Program-made: the position numbers and the translations under genes
Part shown: positions 1 through 4,822 of the stretch, piece after piece
Numbering within the stretch: the first letter of the stretch is position 1
How the letters are laid out: the number at the start of each line of letters is the position of its first letter
Source: JBOHHM01 sp050725495
GTDB taxonomy: Bacteria > Pseudomonadota > Gammaproteobacteria > Burkholderiales > Burkholderiaceae_C
Assembly (NCBI GenBank): GCA_050725495.1
Contig: JBOHHM010000052.1
Span: 1-5,345 of the forward strand
DNA: 5,345 bases
Direction of reading: 5' to 3'
The notes under the pieces: generated by a model
Databases searched by the model: none
Told to the model about the DNA's origin: nothing
What the model saw: the letters and a program-made list of their open reading frames with translations, nothing else

Positions 1-668
1 TGCAGATTCGCCAATCCAGGCCTGACTACACCCTGCTGTGGGGCTGGGGCGTGATGAACTCCACCGCCATCAAGGAGGCCCAGGCGACCGGCTACCCGCG
101 CGAGAAGATGTACGGCGTCTGGTGGGCTGGCGCCGAGCCGGACGTCAAGGACGTGGCCGAGGGCGCCAAGGGCTACAACGCCGTGACCATGCAGCATGGC
201 GCCGAGCCGCAATCCAAGTTGGTCAAGGACGTGATGACGATGGTGCACGACAAGGGCCAGGGCACCGGACCGAAGGACGAGGTGGGCCAGGTGCTCTACA
301 TGCGCGGCGCCATGAGCGCCATGCTGGCGACCGAAGGCGTTCGCTCCGCCCAGGAGCGCTTCGGCAAGGGCAAGGTCATGAGCGGCGAGCAGGTGCGCTG
401 GGGCCTGGAGAACCTGAACCTGACCCAGGCCAAGCTCGACGCGTTGGGCTTTGCCGGCGTGATGCGCCCGATCAGCACCTCCTGCGCGGACCACATGGGT
501 GCGGCCTGGGCCCGTATCCACACCTGGGACGGCAAGGCCTGGAAGTTCACGTCCGACTGGCTGCAGGCCGACGAGCAGATCATCAAGCCGCTGGTCAAGG
601 CCACGGCCGCCAAATACGCGGCCGAGAAGAAACTCACCGCGCGCACGCCGGCTGATTGTCAGTCTTGA
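1..668 (+). CDS. Branched-chain amino acid/aromatic acid-type ABC transporter substrate-binding protein (LivK-like), 3' part
   Basis: The reading frame is open from base 3 and ends at TGA 666-668, giving 221 visible residues. The start lies upstream of the window; the in-frame ATG at 51 is internal, because the frame continues before it with coherent protein (PDYTLLWGWGVMNSTAIKEA). The visible part resembles the C-terminal half of type I periplasmic binding proteins of the Liv/HAAT family (Peripla_BP_6-like), which are usually about 380-440 residues, so roughly half is missing. Family-like traits are the hydrophobic strand followed by 'AIKEAQATGYPREKMYG', the 'GAKGYNAVTM' segment and the late 'LDALGFAGVMRPISTSCADHMGA' region. 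Such proteins bind the ligand in the periplasm and deliver it to the LivHM permease. Its neighbours, a LivF ATPase and a PaaK-like ligase, suggest a carboxylic or aromatic acid ligand rather than leucine, but this is inference. The family assignment is fairly secure; the ligand is unknown. Confidence 0.85.
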   Translation, partial: QIRQSRPDYTLLWGWGVMNSTAIKEAQATGYPREKMYGVWWAGAEPDVKDVAEGAKGYNAVTMQHGAEPQSKLVKDVMTMVHDKGQGTGPKDEVGQVLYMRGAMSAMLATEGVRSAQERFGKGKVMSGEQVRWGLENLNLTQAKLDALGFAGVMRPISTSCADHMGAAWARIHTWDGKAWKFTSDWLQADEQIIKPLVKATAAKYAAEKKLTARTPADCQS

Positions 669-678
669 GCGAGCCCCT

Positions 679-744
679 GTCATTCTGAGCGCAGCGAAGA
701 ATCCTGCGCACCTGCAGAGATCCTTCGCGAAGGCTCAGGATGAC
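679..744. repeat. Imperfect palindromic intergenic repeat (REP/MITE-like)
   Basis: The left arm begins GTCATTCTGAGC (679-690) and continues to GCGAAGAATCC. The right arm ends GGCTCAGGATGAC (732-744) and is preceded by ATCCTTCGC. Reverse-complementing the right arm gives GTCATCCTGAGC, then GCGAAGGAT: about 12 outer and 11 inner pairs with three mismatches and an asymmetric internal bulge. The right arm also contains the perfect palindrome CCTTCGCGAAGG (722-733). From memory, the TCATTCTGAGC...GCGAAGAATC pattern is a widespread non-coding dispersed palindrome in many bacterial phyla; I could not search to confirm. It starts about 10 bases after the binding-protein stop codon, a typical position for REP-type elements. 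Confidence 0.65.
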
Positions 745-776
745 CGTTCGGCCGCTTGCACAAGGTGAGCGGGATC

Positions 777-794
777 GCGGCTCTCACGAGCCGC
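777..794 (+). repeat. Short perfect inverted repeat (hairpin)
   Basis: GCGGCTC (777-783) and GAGCCGC (788-794) form a perfect 7-base-pair, GC-rich stem with a TCAC loop. It lies between the larger palindromic element and the next hairpin, with which it shares one base (794). No T-run follows, so a simple intrinsic terminator is unlikely. Whether it is functional or chance in a GC-rich spacer is undecided, although its position in a row of three hairpins makes chance less likely. Confidence 0.5.
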
Positions 795-830
795 CAACTG
801 AAAGGGCAGCGTTGCTGGTCTTTCAGTTGG
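794..830 (+). repeat. Long stem-loop in the leader of the livF-like gene
   Basis: CCAACTGAAAG (794-804) and CTTTCAGTTGG (820-830) are exact reverse complements, 11 base pairs. Inside them CAGC (807-810) pairs with GCTG (814-817) around a GTT loop, so almost the whole 37-base element folds into one rod. It ends 19 bases before the ATG at 850. No T-run follows, arguing against an intrinsic terminator. By analogy with REP-type hairpins between binding-protein and membrane-component genes of ABC operons, it could stabilise the upstream mRNA, mark a processing point or dampen read-through into the ATPase gene. The structure is directly visible; the role is inference. Confidence 0.7.
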
Positions 831-849
831 TTCAAACGGACATACCACC

Positions 850-1659
850 ATGAGTAACCCAAACATCGTTCTCAACGTCAACGGCATCGAGGTCATCTAC
901 AACCATGTAATCCTGGTCCTCAAAGGGGTCTCGCTGCAGGTGCCCGAAGGCCGCATCGTGGCCATCCTGGGCGGCAACGGCGCCGGCAAGACGACCACGC
1001 TGCGCGCCATCTCCAACCTGCTCAGGGGCGAGCGCGGCGAAGTGACCAAGGGCTCGATCGAGCTGCGCGGCGAGCGCATCGAAAACCTCTCGCCGGCCGA
1101 CCTGGTGCAGCGCGGCGTGGTCCAGGTCATGGAGGGGCGCCACTGCTTCGCCCACCTGACCATCGAGGAAAACCTGCTGACCGGCGCCTACACGCGCAGC
1201 AGCAAGGCCGAGGTCGCGGCGAATCTGGAGAAGGTCTACAACTACTTCCCGCGCCTCAAAACGCGGCGCGGCTCGCAGGCCGCCTACACCTCGGGCGGCG
1301 AGCAGCAGATGTGCGCGATCGGCCGCGCCATCATGGCCAACCCCAGCATGGTGCTGCTCGACGAGCCCTCGATGGGCCTGGCACCGCAGATCGTGGAGGA
1401 GGTGTTCCACATCGTGCGCGACCTCAACCAGAAGGAAAGAGTGACCTTCCTGCTGGCCGAGCAGAACACCAACATGGCGCTCAAGTACGCCGACTACGGC
1501 TACATCATGGAGTCCGGCCGCATCGTGATGGATGGCGCCGCCACCGAGCTGGCCAACAACGAGGACGTCAAGGAGTTCTACCTGGGCGTGGGCGGCGGCG
1601 AGCGCAAGAGCTTCAAGGATGTGAAGAGCTACAAGCGCCGCAAGCGCTGGCTCGCCTGA
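850..1659 (+). CDS. livF: LivF-type ABC transporter ATP-binding protein
   Basis: This 269-residue cytoplasmic ATPase should power import through a LivHM-type permease with a LivG partner. Visible motifs in order are Walker A GGNGAGKTT (residues 41-49), a Q-loop-region segment VQVMEGRHCF (91-100) matching the LivF 'PEGR..F' pattern, ABC signature TSGGEQQM (147-154; usually LSGGEQQ), and Walker B MVLLDEP (167-173) with catalytic Glu172. The switch region LLAEQN (201-206) has Gln in place of the His of many ABC ATPases, as is usual in LivF. E. coli LivF is about 237 residues; the excess here is a basic C-terminal tail, about residues 250-269 (GERKSFKDVKSYKRRKRWLA). The start at 850 is the first ATG after the hairpin; ribosome binding is weak (GGA at 838-840, 9-base spacer). 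It follows the binding-protein gene and precedes the PaaK-like gene on the same strand. The family is very secure; the imported substrate is inferred only from neighbours. Confidence 0.95.
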   Translation: MSNPNIVLNVNGIEVIYNHVILVLKGVSLQVPEGRIVAILGGNGAGKTTTLRAISNLLRGERGEVTKGSIELRGERIENLSPADLVQRGVVQVMEGRHCFAHLTIEENLLTGAYTRSSKAEVAANLEKVYNYFPRLKTRRGSQAAYTSGGEQQMCAIGRAIMANPSMVLLDEPSMGLAPQIVEEVFHIVRDLNQKERVTFLLAEQNTNMALKYADYGYIMESGRIVMDGAATELANNEDVKEFYLGVGGGERKSFKDVKSYKRRKRWLA

Positions 1660-1705
1660 AAAATGTATGCCCTGCGCTGCGGCCCGGCGGCGGTCCCAGC
1701 GCCAC

Positions 1706-1710
1706 AGGAA
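1706..1710 (+). promoter_or_regulatory. Ribosome binding site fixing the ligase-like gene start
   Basis: AGGAA lies 5 bases before the ATG at 1716. It supports this start over the much longer open frame running back through the livF gene to 1311, whose upstream translation is an out-of-frame shadow of LivF. Confidence 0.7.
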
Positions 1711-1715
1711 ACACC

Positions 1716-2963
1716 ATGACTGATCATTACGACGCTCTCGAAACGCGCGACCCGGCGGCGCGTGAGGCGGCCCTGCTGGCCGCCCTGCCGGGCCAGATTG
1801 CCCGCGCGCAGCAACAGGCCCCGGCCTTCGCCCAGATCCTGCAGGGCGTCGATGCGGGCCAGGTCCACAGCCGCGCAGCCCTGGCCCGGCTGCCGGTAAC
1901 GCGCAAGAGCGAGTTGCTGGAGCTGCAGAAGCAGCACCGCGCCCGCGATGTATTCGGCGGCTTCAGCGCCCTGCGCTTTGGCGCGGCCATGCCGCGCGTG
2001 TTTGCCAGCCCCGGCACGATCTACGAGCCCGAGGGCACGCGCCGCGATTACTGGCGCCTGGCACGCGCCATGTTCGCCGCCGGCTTTCGTTCCGGCGAGC
2101 TGATCCACAACTGTTTCAGCTACCACTTCGTGCCGGCCGGCTCGATGATGGAAACCGGCGCCCATGCGCTGGGCTGCACCGTGTTTGCCGGCGGCACGGG
2201 CCAGACCGAGCAGCAGGTGCAGGCCATGGCCGAGCTCAAGCCGGCCGGCTACATCGGCACGCCCAGCTTCCTCAAGATCATCGTCGACAAGGCGGCCGAG
2301 ATGGCCGTGGCCCTGCCCAGCGTGAGCAAGGCCCTGTTTGGCGGCGAGGCCTTCCCCCCCTCGCTGCGCGACTGGTTCGCCGAGCGCGGCATCACGGGCT
2401 ACCAGTGCTATGCCACGGCCGACCTGGGTCTGATCGCCTATGAGACCGAAGCCCGCGAGGGCCTGGTGCTCGACGAGGGCGTGATCGTGGAAATCGTGCG
2501 CCCCGGCACCGGCGACCCGGTGGTCGAGGGCGAGGTCGGCGAACTGGTGGTGACCACGCTGAACCCGGACTACCCACTGATCCGCTTCGGTACCGGCGAC
2601 CTGTCGGCCGTGCTGCCCGGCACCTGTCCCAGCGGGCGCAGCAACACCCGCATCAAGGGCTGGATGGGCCGGGCCGACCAGACGACCAAGATCCGCGGCA
2701 TGTTCGTGCACCCCAGCCAGGTCGCCGACATCGCCAAGCGCTTCCCCGAAGTGCTCAAGGCGCGGCTGGTGGTCAGCGGCGAGATGGCCAACGACAGCAT
2801 GGTCCTCAAGGTCGAAACCGCCGCGTCCCGCGAAGGGCTGGACGGCAAGATCAGCGAAGCGATCCGCGACGTGACCAAGCTGCGCGGCCAGGTCGAACTG
2901 GTCGCCCCGGGCAGCCTGCCCAACGACGGCAAGGTGATCGAGGACGCGCGCAGCTACAAATAG
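1716..2963 (+). CDS. PaaK-like phenylacetate-CoA ligase family protein (adenylate-forming)
   Basis: This predicted 415-residue cytoplasmic protein of the ANL superfamily aligns along its length with phenylacetate-CoA ligase PaaK (about 437 residues in E. coli), which makes aryl-CoA from acid, ATP and CoA. PaaK-like landmarks are AGF.SGE.I (122-130), GCTVFAGGTGQTEQQV (153-168), GTPSFLKII (181-189), FGGEAFP (208-214), the A7 region YPLIRFGTGDLS (286-297), the A8 hinge GRADQTTKIRGMFVHPSQV (318-336) and the C-terminal GKVIEDAR (405-412), whose Lys406 matches the adenylation lysine. Two core motifs diverge: the P-loop, normally SSGTTGKPT, reads ASPGTIYEPEG (97-107), and the YGLSE-like A5 motif reads YATAD (232-236). 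It may therefore use another acid or be catalytically altered. It lies 56 bases after livF, probably co-transcribed, suggesting activation of the imported compound. The paaK symbol is withheld because the specificity is unproven. Confidence 0.88.
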   Translation: MTDHYDALETRDPAAREAALLAALPGQIARAQQQAPAFAQILQGVDAGQVHSRAALARLPVTRKSELLELQKQHRARDVFGGFSALRFGAAMPRVFASPGTIYEPEGTRRDYWRLARAMFAAGFRSGELIHNCFSYHFVPAGSMMETGAHALGCTVFAGGTGQTEQQVQAMAELKPAGYIGTPSFLKIIVDKAAEMAVALPSVSKALFGGEAFPPSLRDWFAERGITGYQCYATADLGLIAYETEAREGLVLDEGVIVEIVRPGTGDPVVEGEVGELVVTTLNPDYPLIRFGTGDLSAVLPGTCPSGRSNTRIKGWMGRADQTTKIRGMFVHPSQVADIAKRFPEVLKARLVVSGEMANDSMVLKVETAASREGLDGKISEAIRDVTKLRGQVELVAPGSLPNDGKVIEDARSYK

Positions 2964-2965
2964 CC

Positions 2966-3031
2966 ATCGCTATTAAATCAATAGCGTCTTGCAGCCTAAA
3001 TACAAGGACTGGAACCCGATTTGACTTGCGA
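2966..3031. repeat. Dispersed-repeat-like element between convergent genes
   Basis: Read on the minus strand it runs CAAGTCAAATCGG, then a TTCCAGTCCTTGT block, then GCAAGACGCTATTGATTT and AATAGCG. It contains two weak stem-loops: CGCTATT/AATAGCG (2968-2986) and CTTG/CAAG (2988-3006). This order closely resembles an intergenic repeat I recall from Comamonadaceae genomes (CAAGTCAAATCGG..., a central CCAG..CTTGT block, then a GCTATTNAATTAATAGC-type palindrome). It is locally AT-rich compared with the flanking genes. The assignment is from memory and needs a genome-wide copy search. Confidence 0.5.
2968..2986. terminator. Possible bidirectional terminator hairpin
   Basis: CGCTATT (2968-2974) and AATAGCG (2980-2986) form a perfect 7-pair stem with an AAATC loop, 5 bases after the stop of the PaaK-like gene and 10 bases beyond the stop of the opposing rhodanese-like gene. 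The plus strand is followed only by TCTT and no long T-run is seen in either direction, so intrinsic termination would be weak. The placement between convergent genes is the main support. Confidence 0.35.
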
Positions 3032-3544
3032 ATTCGGGGAGGGCCGGACCGCCGGGCGGGCCAGGTCGCGCACGCTGGCGCCCGCCATGCGGGGGCTGGC
3101 GGCGCTGGGCTGCAGCGGCACCAGGAACTGCGGCACCGGCGGCAGCCTGCTGGCCTCGGTCGCCACCGGCCGCCCCGTCAGCACCCATTCATGAACCCCA
3201 CCGACCAGCCAGCTGACGCGGCCCGTGGCATAGGCCGCAAGCCGCGACTGCAACGCCTGGGCCTGCGCGTCGCCAGGCTGACCGACCACGATCACTTCGC
3301 GCGACAGGTCGATGCCAAGACCGGACACCAGCGCCTGCAGCTCCTCGCGGCCGCAGGCCTGAGCCGCTGCCGCGGCTGACACCGCACCCGGCAGATGGCC
3401 GGCCAGGTAGTCACCGGCCGGCCGGATGTCGAGCACCGCCGCGCCCCGCAGCAGCGCCTGGGCCGCGGCATCGGCCGAGACCGCCTGTGCCCAGGACAGG
3501 CTGGCTGACAGCGACATCAGTAAAACAGTGATGCTGCGCTTCAT
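2996..3544 (-). CDS. Secreted rhodanese-like domain protein lacking the active-site cysteine
   Basis: This 182-residue protein starts with a Sec-type signal peptide (MKRSITVLLMSLSASLSWAQA, likely cleaved after AQA at 21), so it should be periplasmic. A single rhodanese domain follows: AVLDIRPAGDYLAGHLPGAV (residues 36-55) matches the 'vlDvR...y..GHipGA' start, and WLVGGVHEWVLTGRPV (112-127) matches the closing 'l.GG...W...G.Pv' motif. The active-site loop after the central strand reads VIVVGQPGDAQAQAL (84-98); Gly88 sits where the persulfide-carrying Cys is expected, and the usual CxxGxRS loop is absent. Sulfur transfer is therefore unlikely; a binding or structural role is possible. The start at 3544 is preferred over an upstream in-frame ATG at 3634 because it begins the signal peptide and follows GGGAAG. 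The tail (about 135-182) is Pro/Ser-rich, and its last 12 residues are encoded by a repeat-like sequence. It is transcribed opposite to all its neighbours. Confidence 0.8.
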   Translation of the reverse strand: MKRSITVLLMSLSASLSWAQAVSADAAAQALLRGAAVLDIRPAGDYLAGHLPGAVSAAAAAQACGREELQALVSGLGIDLSREVIVVGQPGDAQAQALQSRLAAYATGRVSWLVGGVHEWVLTGRPVATEASRLPPVPQFLVPLQPSAASPRMAGASVRDLARPAVRPSPNSQVKSGSSPCI

Positions 3545-3547
3545 GGA

Positions 3548-3553
3548 CTTCCC
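3548..3553 (-). promoter_or_regulatory. Ribosome binding site deciding the rhodanese-like start
   Basis: On the minus strand GGGAAG ends 3 bases before the ATG at 3544. The spacing is short, but together with the signal peptide that begins there it makes this start better than the one 30 codons upstream. Confidence 0.5.
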
Positions 3554-3569
3554 GTTGACAAGGAATTCC

Positions 3570-3599
3570 ACTCTAAGCAGCGCCACTTCATGCGTCCAA
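3570..3599 (-). promoter_or_regulatory. Candidate promoter for the rhodanese-like gene
   Basis: On the minus strand TTGGAC (3599-3594) and TAGAGT (3575-3570) are separated by 18 bases, a modest match to sigma-70 -35/-10 boxes (three and four of six). The -10 lies about 25 bases upstream of the ATG. This is weak sequence evidence only. Confidence 0.22.
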
Positions 3600-3610
3600 T
3601 ACAAAGAAGC

Positions 3611-3622
3611 CATGTGCACATG
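3611..3622. promoter_or_regulatory. 12-base perfect palindrome, candidate operator
   Basis: CATGTGCACATG is self-complementary and lies between the divergent rhodanese-like and TctC-family genes, about 12 bases upstream of the candidate -35 box of the former. TGTGC (3613-3617) and GCACA (3629-3633) also form an overlapping interrupted inverted repeat. Such symmetry would suit a dimeric regulator, but no regulator gene is visible and a short palindrome can be chance. No convincing promoter for the rightward gene was found in 3623-3730. Confidence 0.3.
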
Positions 3623-3730
3623 CGCAGCGCACATAAGGCGCCAAGCCTTTGAATATCAGGGGATTTCACGGTAAGTAGTTCCCGCGATGTTGCTGGCGCG
3701 TTTGGGGACTACGATCCACGGGTCATTTTT

Positions 3731-3735
3731 AGGAG
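3731..3735 (+). promoter_or_regulatory. Ribosome binding site for the first TctC-family gene
   Basis: AGGAG lies 5 bases before the ATG at 3741. It fixes the start there rather than at the in-frame ATG at 3687, which would place 18 extra residues before a standard signal peptide. Confidence 0.8.
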
Positions 3736-3740
3736 TCGCC

Positions 3741-4721
3741 ATGAAACAACTGCTAACCCTCGCCTTGCTGGCGACCGCTGCCTTCGCCAGCCAGGCGGCT
3801 GATTTCCCCCTCAAGGACAAGCCCATCACCATCGTCGTTCCGTTCTCCGCCGGCGGCCCGACCGATCGCGTGGCGCGCGACCTGGCTGAAGCCATGCGCA
3901 AGCCGCTGGGCGGCGTCAGCATCGTGGTCGACAACGCAGCCGGCGCCGCGGGTTCGATCGGTGCCAACAAGGTGGCCAAGGCCAACCCCGATGGCCACAC
4001 TCTGTTGCTGCATCACATCGGCATGGCCACCATGCCCTCCCTGGTGCGCAACATTCCCTTCAAGGTCGAGAGCGACTTTGAATACCTGGGCCTGGTCAAC
4101 GACGTGCCCATGACCTTGATTGCCAAGCCGGCCATGCCCGCCAACAACTACAAGGAGCTGACCGGCTGGATCAGCCAGAACAAGGGCAAGATCAACCTGG
4201 GCAACGCCGGCATCGGCTCGGCCTCGCACCTGTGCGGCCTGCTGCTCCAAAGTGCGCTGCAGACCGACATGACCGGCGTGCCCTACAAAGGCACGGCGCC
4301 CGCCATGACCGACCTGATCGGCGGCCAGATCGACCTGATGTGCGACCAGACCACCAACACGACCAGCCAGATCGAAGCCAAGAAGGTCAAGGCCTACGCC
4401 GTCACGACGCCCAAGCGCCTGAGCACACCGGCGCTCAAGGACCTGCCCACTCTGGACGAGTCGGGCCTGAAGAACTTCCAGGTCACGATCTTCCACGGCC
4501 TGTACGCGCCCAAGGGCACGCCGGCCGAGGTGCAGAAGAAGCTCAATGACGCGCTCAAAATCGCGCTCAAGGATGCCGACTTCATCAAGAAGCAAGAAGG
4601 CCTGGGCGCCGTGGTCGTGACCGACAAGCGCATGGAGCCGGCCGAGCACAAGAAGTTCGTGGCCGCCGAAATCGCCAAGTGGAGCCCCATCATCAAGGCC
4701 GCCGGCGTCTACGCCGACTGA
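3741..4721 (+). CDS. Tripartite tricarboxylate transporter-type substrate-binding protein (Bug/TctC family)
   Basis: This complete 326-residue periplasmic binding protein is the usual length for the Bug family. It begins with a Sec signal peptide (MKQLLTLALLATAAFASQAA, cleavage near residue 20). Family hallmarks follow: PITIVVPFSAGGPTDRVAR (28-46), the NAAGAAGSIGANKVAKANPDG stretch (65-85) before the first lobe, NLGNAGIGSASHLCG (152-166), PYKGTAPAMTDLIGGQIDLM (181-200) and YAPKGTPAEV (255-264). Bug proteins bind small carboxylates or related compounds and pass them to TctAB membrane proteins, but most Burkholderiales copies are orphans without adjacent TctAB, as appears true here. The ligand cannot be read from the sequence. 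It is transcribed away from the rhodanese-like gene and ends 20 bases before a strong terminator. The family assignment is very secure. Confidence 0.93.
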   Translation: MKQLLTLALLATAAFASQAADFPLKDKPITIVVPFSAGGPTDRVARDLAEAMRKPLGGVSIVVDNAAGAAGSIGANKVAKANPDGHTLLLHHIGMATMPSLVRNIPFKVESDFEYLGLVNDVPMTLIAKPAMPANNYKELTGWISQNKGKINLGNAGIGSASHLCGLLLQSALQTDMTGVPYKGTAPAMTDLIGGQIDLMCDQTTNTTSQIEAKKVKAYAVTTPKRLSTPALKDLPTLDESGLKNFQVTIFHGLYAPKGTPAEVQKKLNDALKIALKDADFIKKQEGLGAVVVTDKRMEPAEHKKFVAAEIAKWSPIIKAAGVYAD

Positions 4722-4741
4722 GCTGCGCTGCATCCGGCCCC

Positions 4742-4776
4742 AAGCCGCCCGAGCCTTGTGGCCGGGCGGCTTTTTT
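4742..4776 (+). terminator. Rho-independent terminator
   Basis: AAGCCGCCCG (4742-4751) pairs exactly with CGGGCGGCTT (4763-4772). GCC/GGC (4753-4755 with 4760-4762) can extend the stem around a TTGT loop, and six T residues follow from 4771. It lies 20 bases after the stop of the first TctC-family gene and should end its transcript before the second one. Confidence 0.93.
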
Positions 4777-4811
4777 GTTGCATGATCGCATGGCCAACCA
4801 CCCACCACCGC

Positions 4812-4816
4812 AGGAG
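4812..4816 (+). promoter_or_regulatory. Ribosome binding site deciding a GTG start
   Basis: AGGAG sits 6 bases before GTG 4823-4825. An in-frame ATG at 4790 lacks a recognisable ribosome binding site and would place MANHPPPQETR ahead of the signal peptide, so GTG is preferred. Confidence 0.65.
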
Positions 4817-4822
4817 ACCCGT

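Noticed and set aside
1311..1715. The ligase-like reading frame is open back to 1311, giving a 550-residue ORF.
   Set aside because: The extra N-terminal part is a low-complexity Arg/Gly/His-rich translation overlapping LivF out of frame; the ribosome binding site at 1706-1710 and PaaK homology place the start at 1716.
1629..2711. A 360-codon minus-strand ORF opposite the ligase-like gene.
   Set aside because: Its composition (Ala/Gly/His/Arg-rich, no recognisable motifs) is typical of an antisense shadow of a high-GC gene whose real product is clear.
3026..3379. A 117-codon plus-strand ORF opposite the rhodanese-like gene.
   Set aside because: It has no ribosome binding site or family resemblance and is fully antisense to a convincing rhodanese-fold protein.
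3545..3634. A 30-residue N-terminal extension of the rhodanese-like protein from ATG 3634.
   Set aside because: It would bury a normal signal peptide and crosses the candidate promoter and palindrome; the start at 3544 fits better.
3690..3712. A TGGCGCG element resembling half of a sigma-54 promoter upstream of the first TctC-family gene.
   Set aside because: The matching TTGC -12 half is absent at the required spacing.
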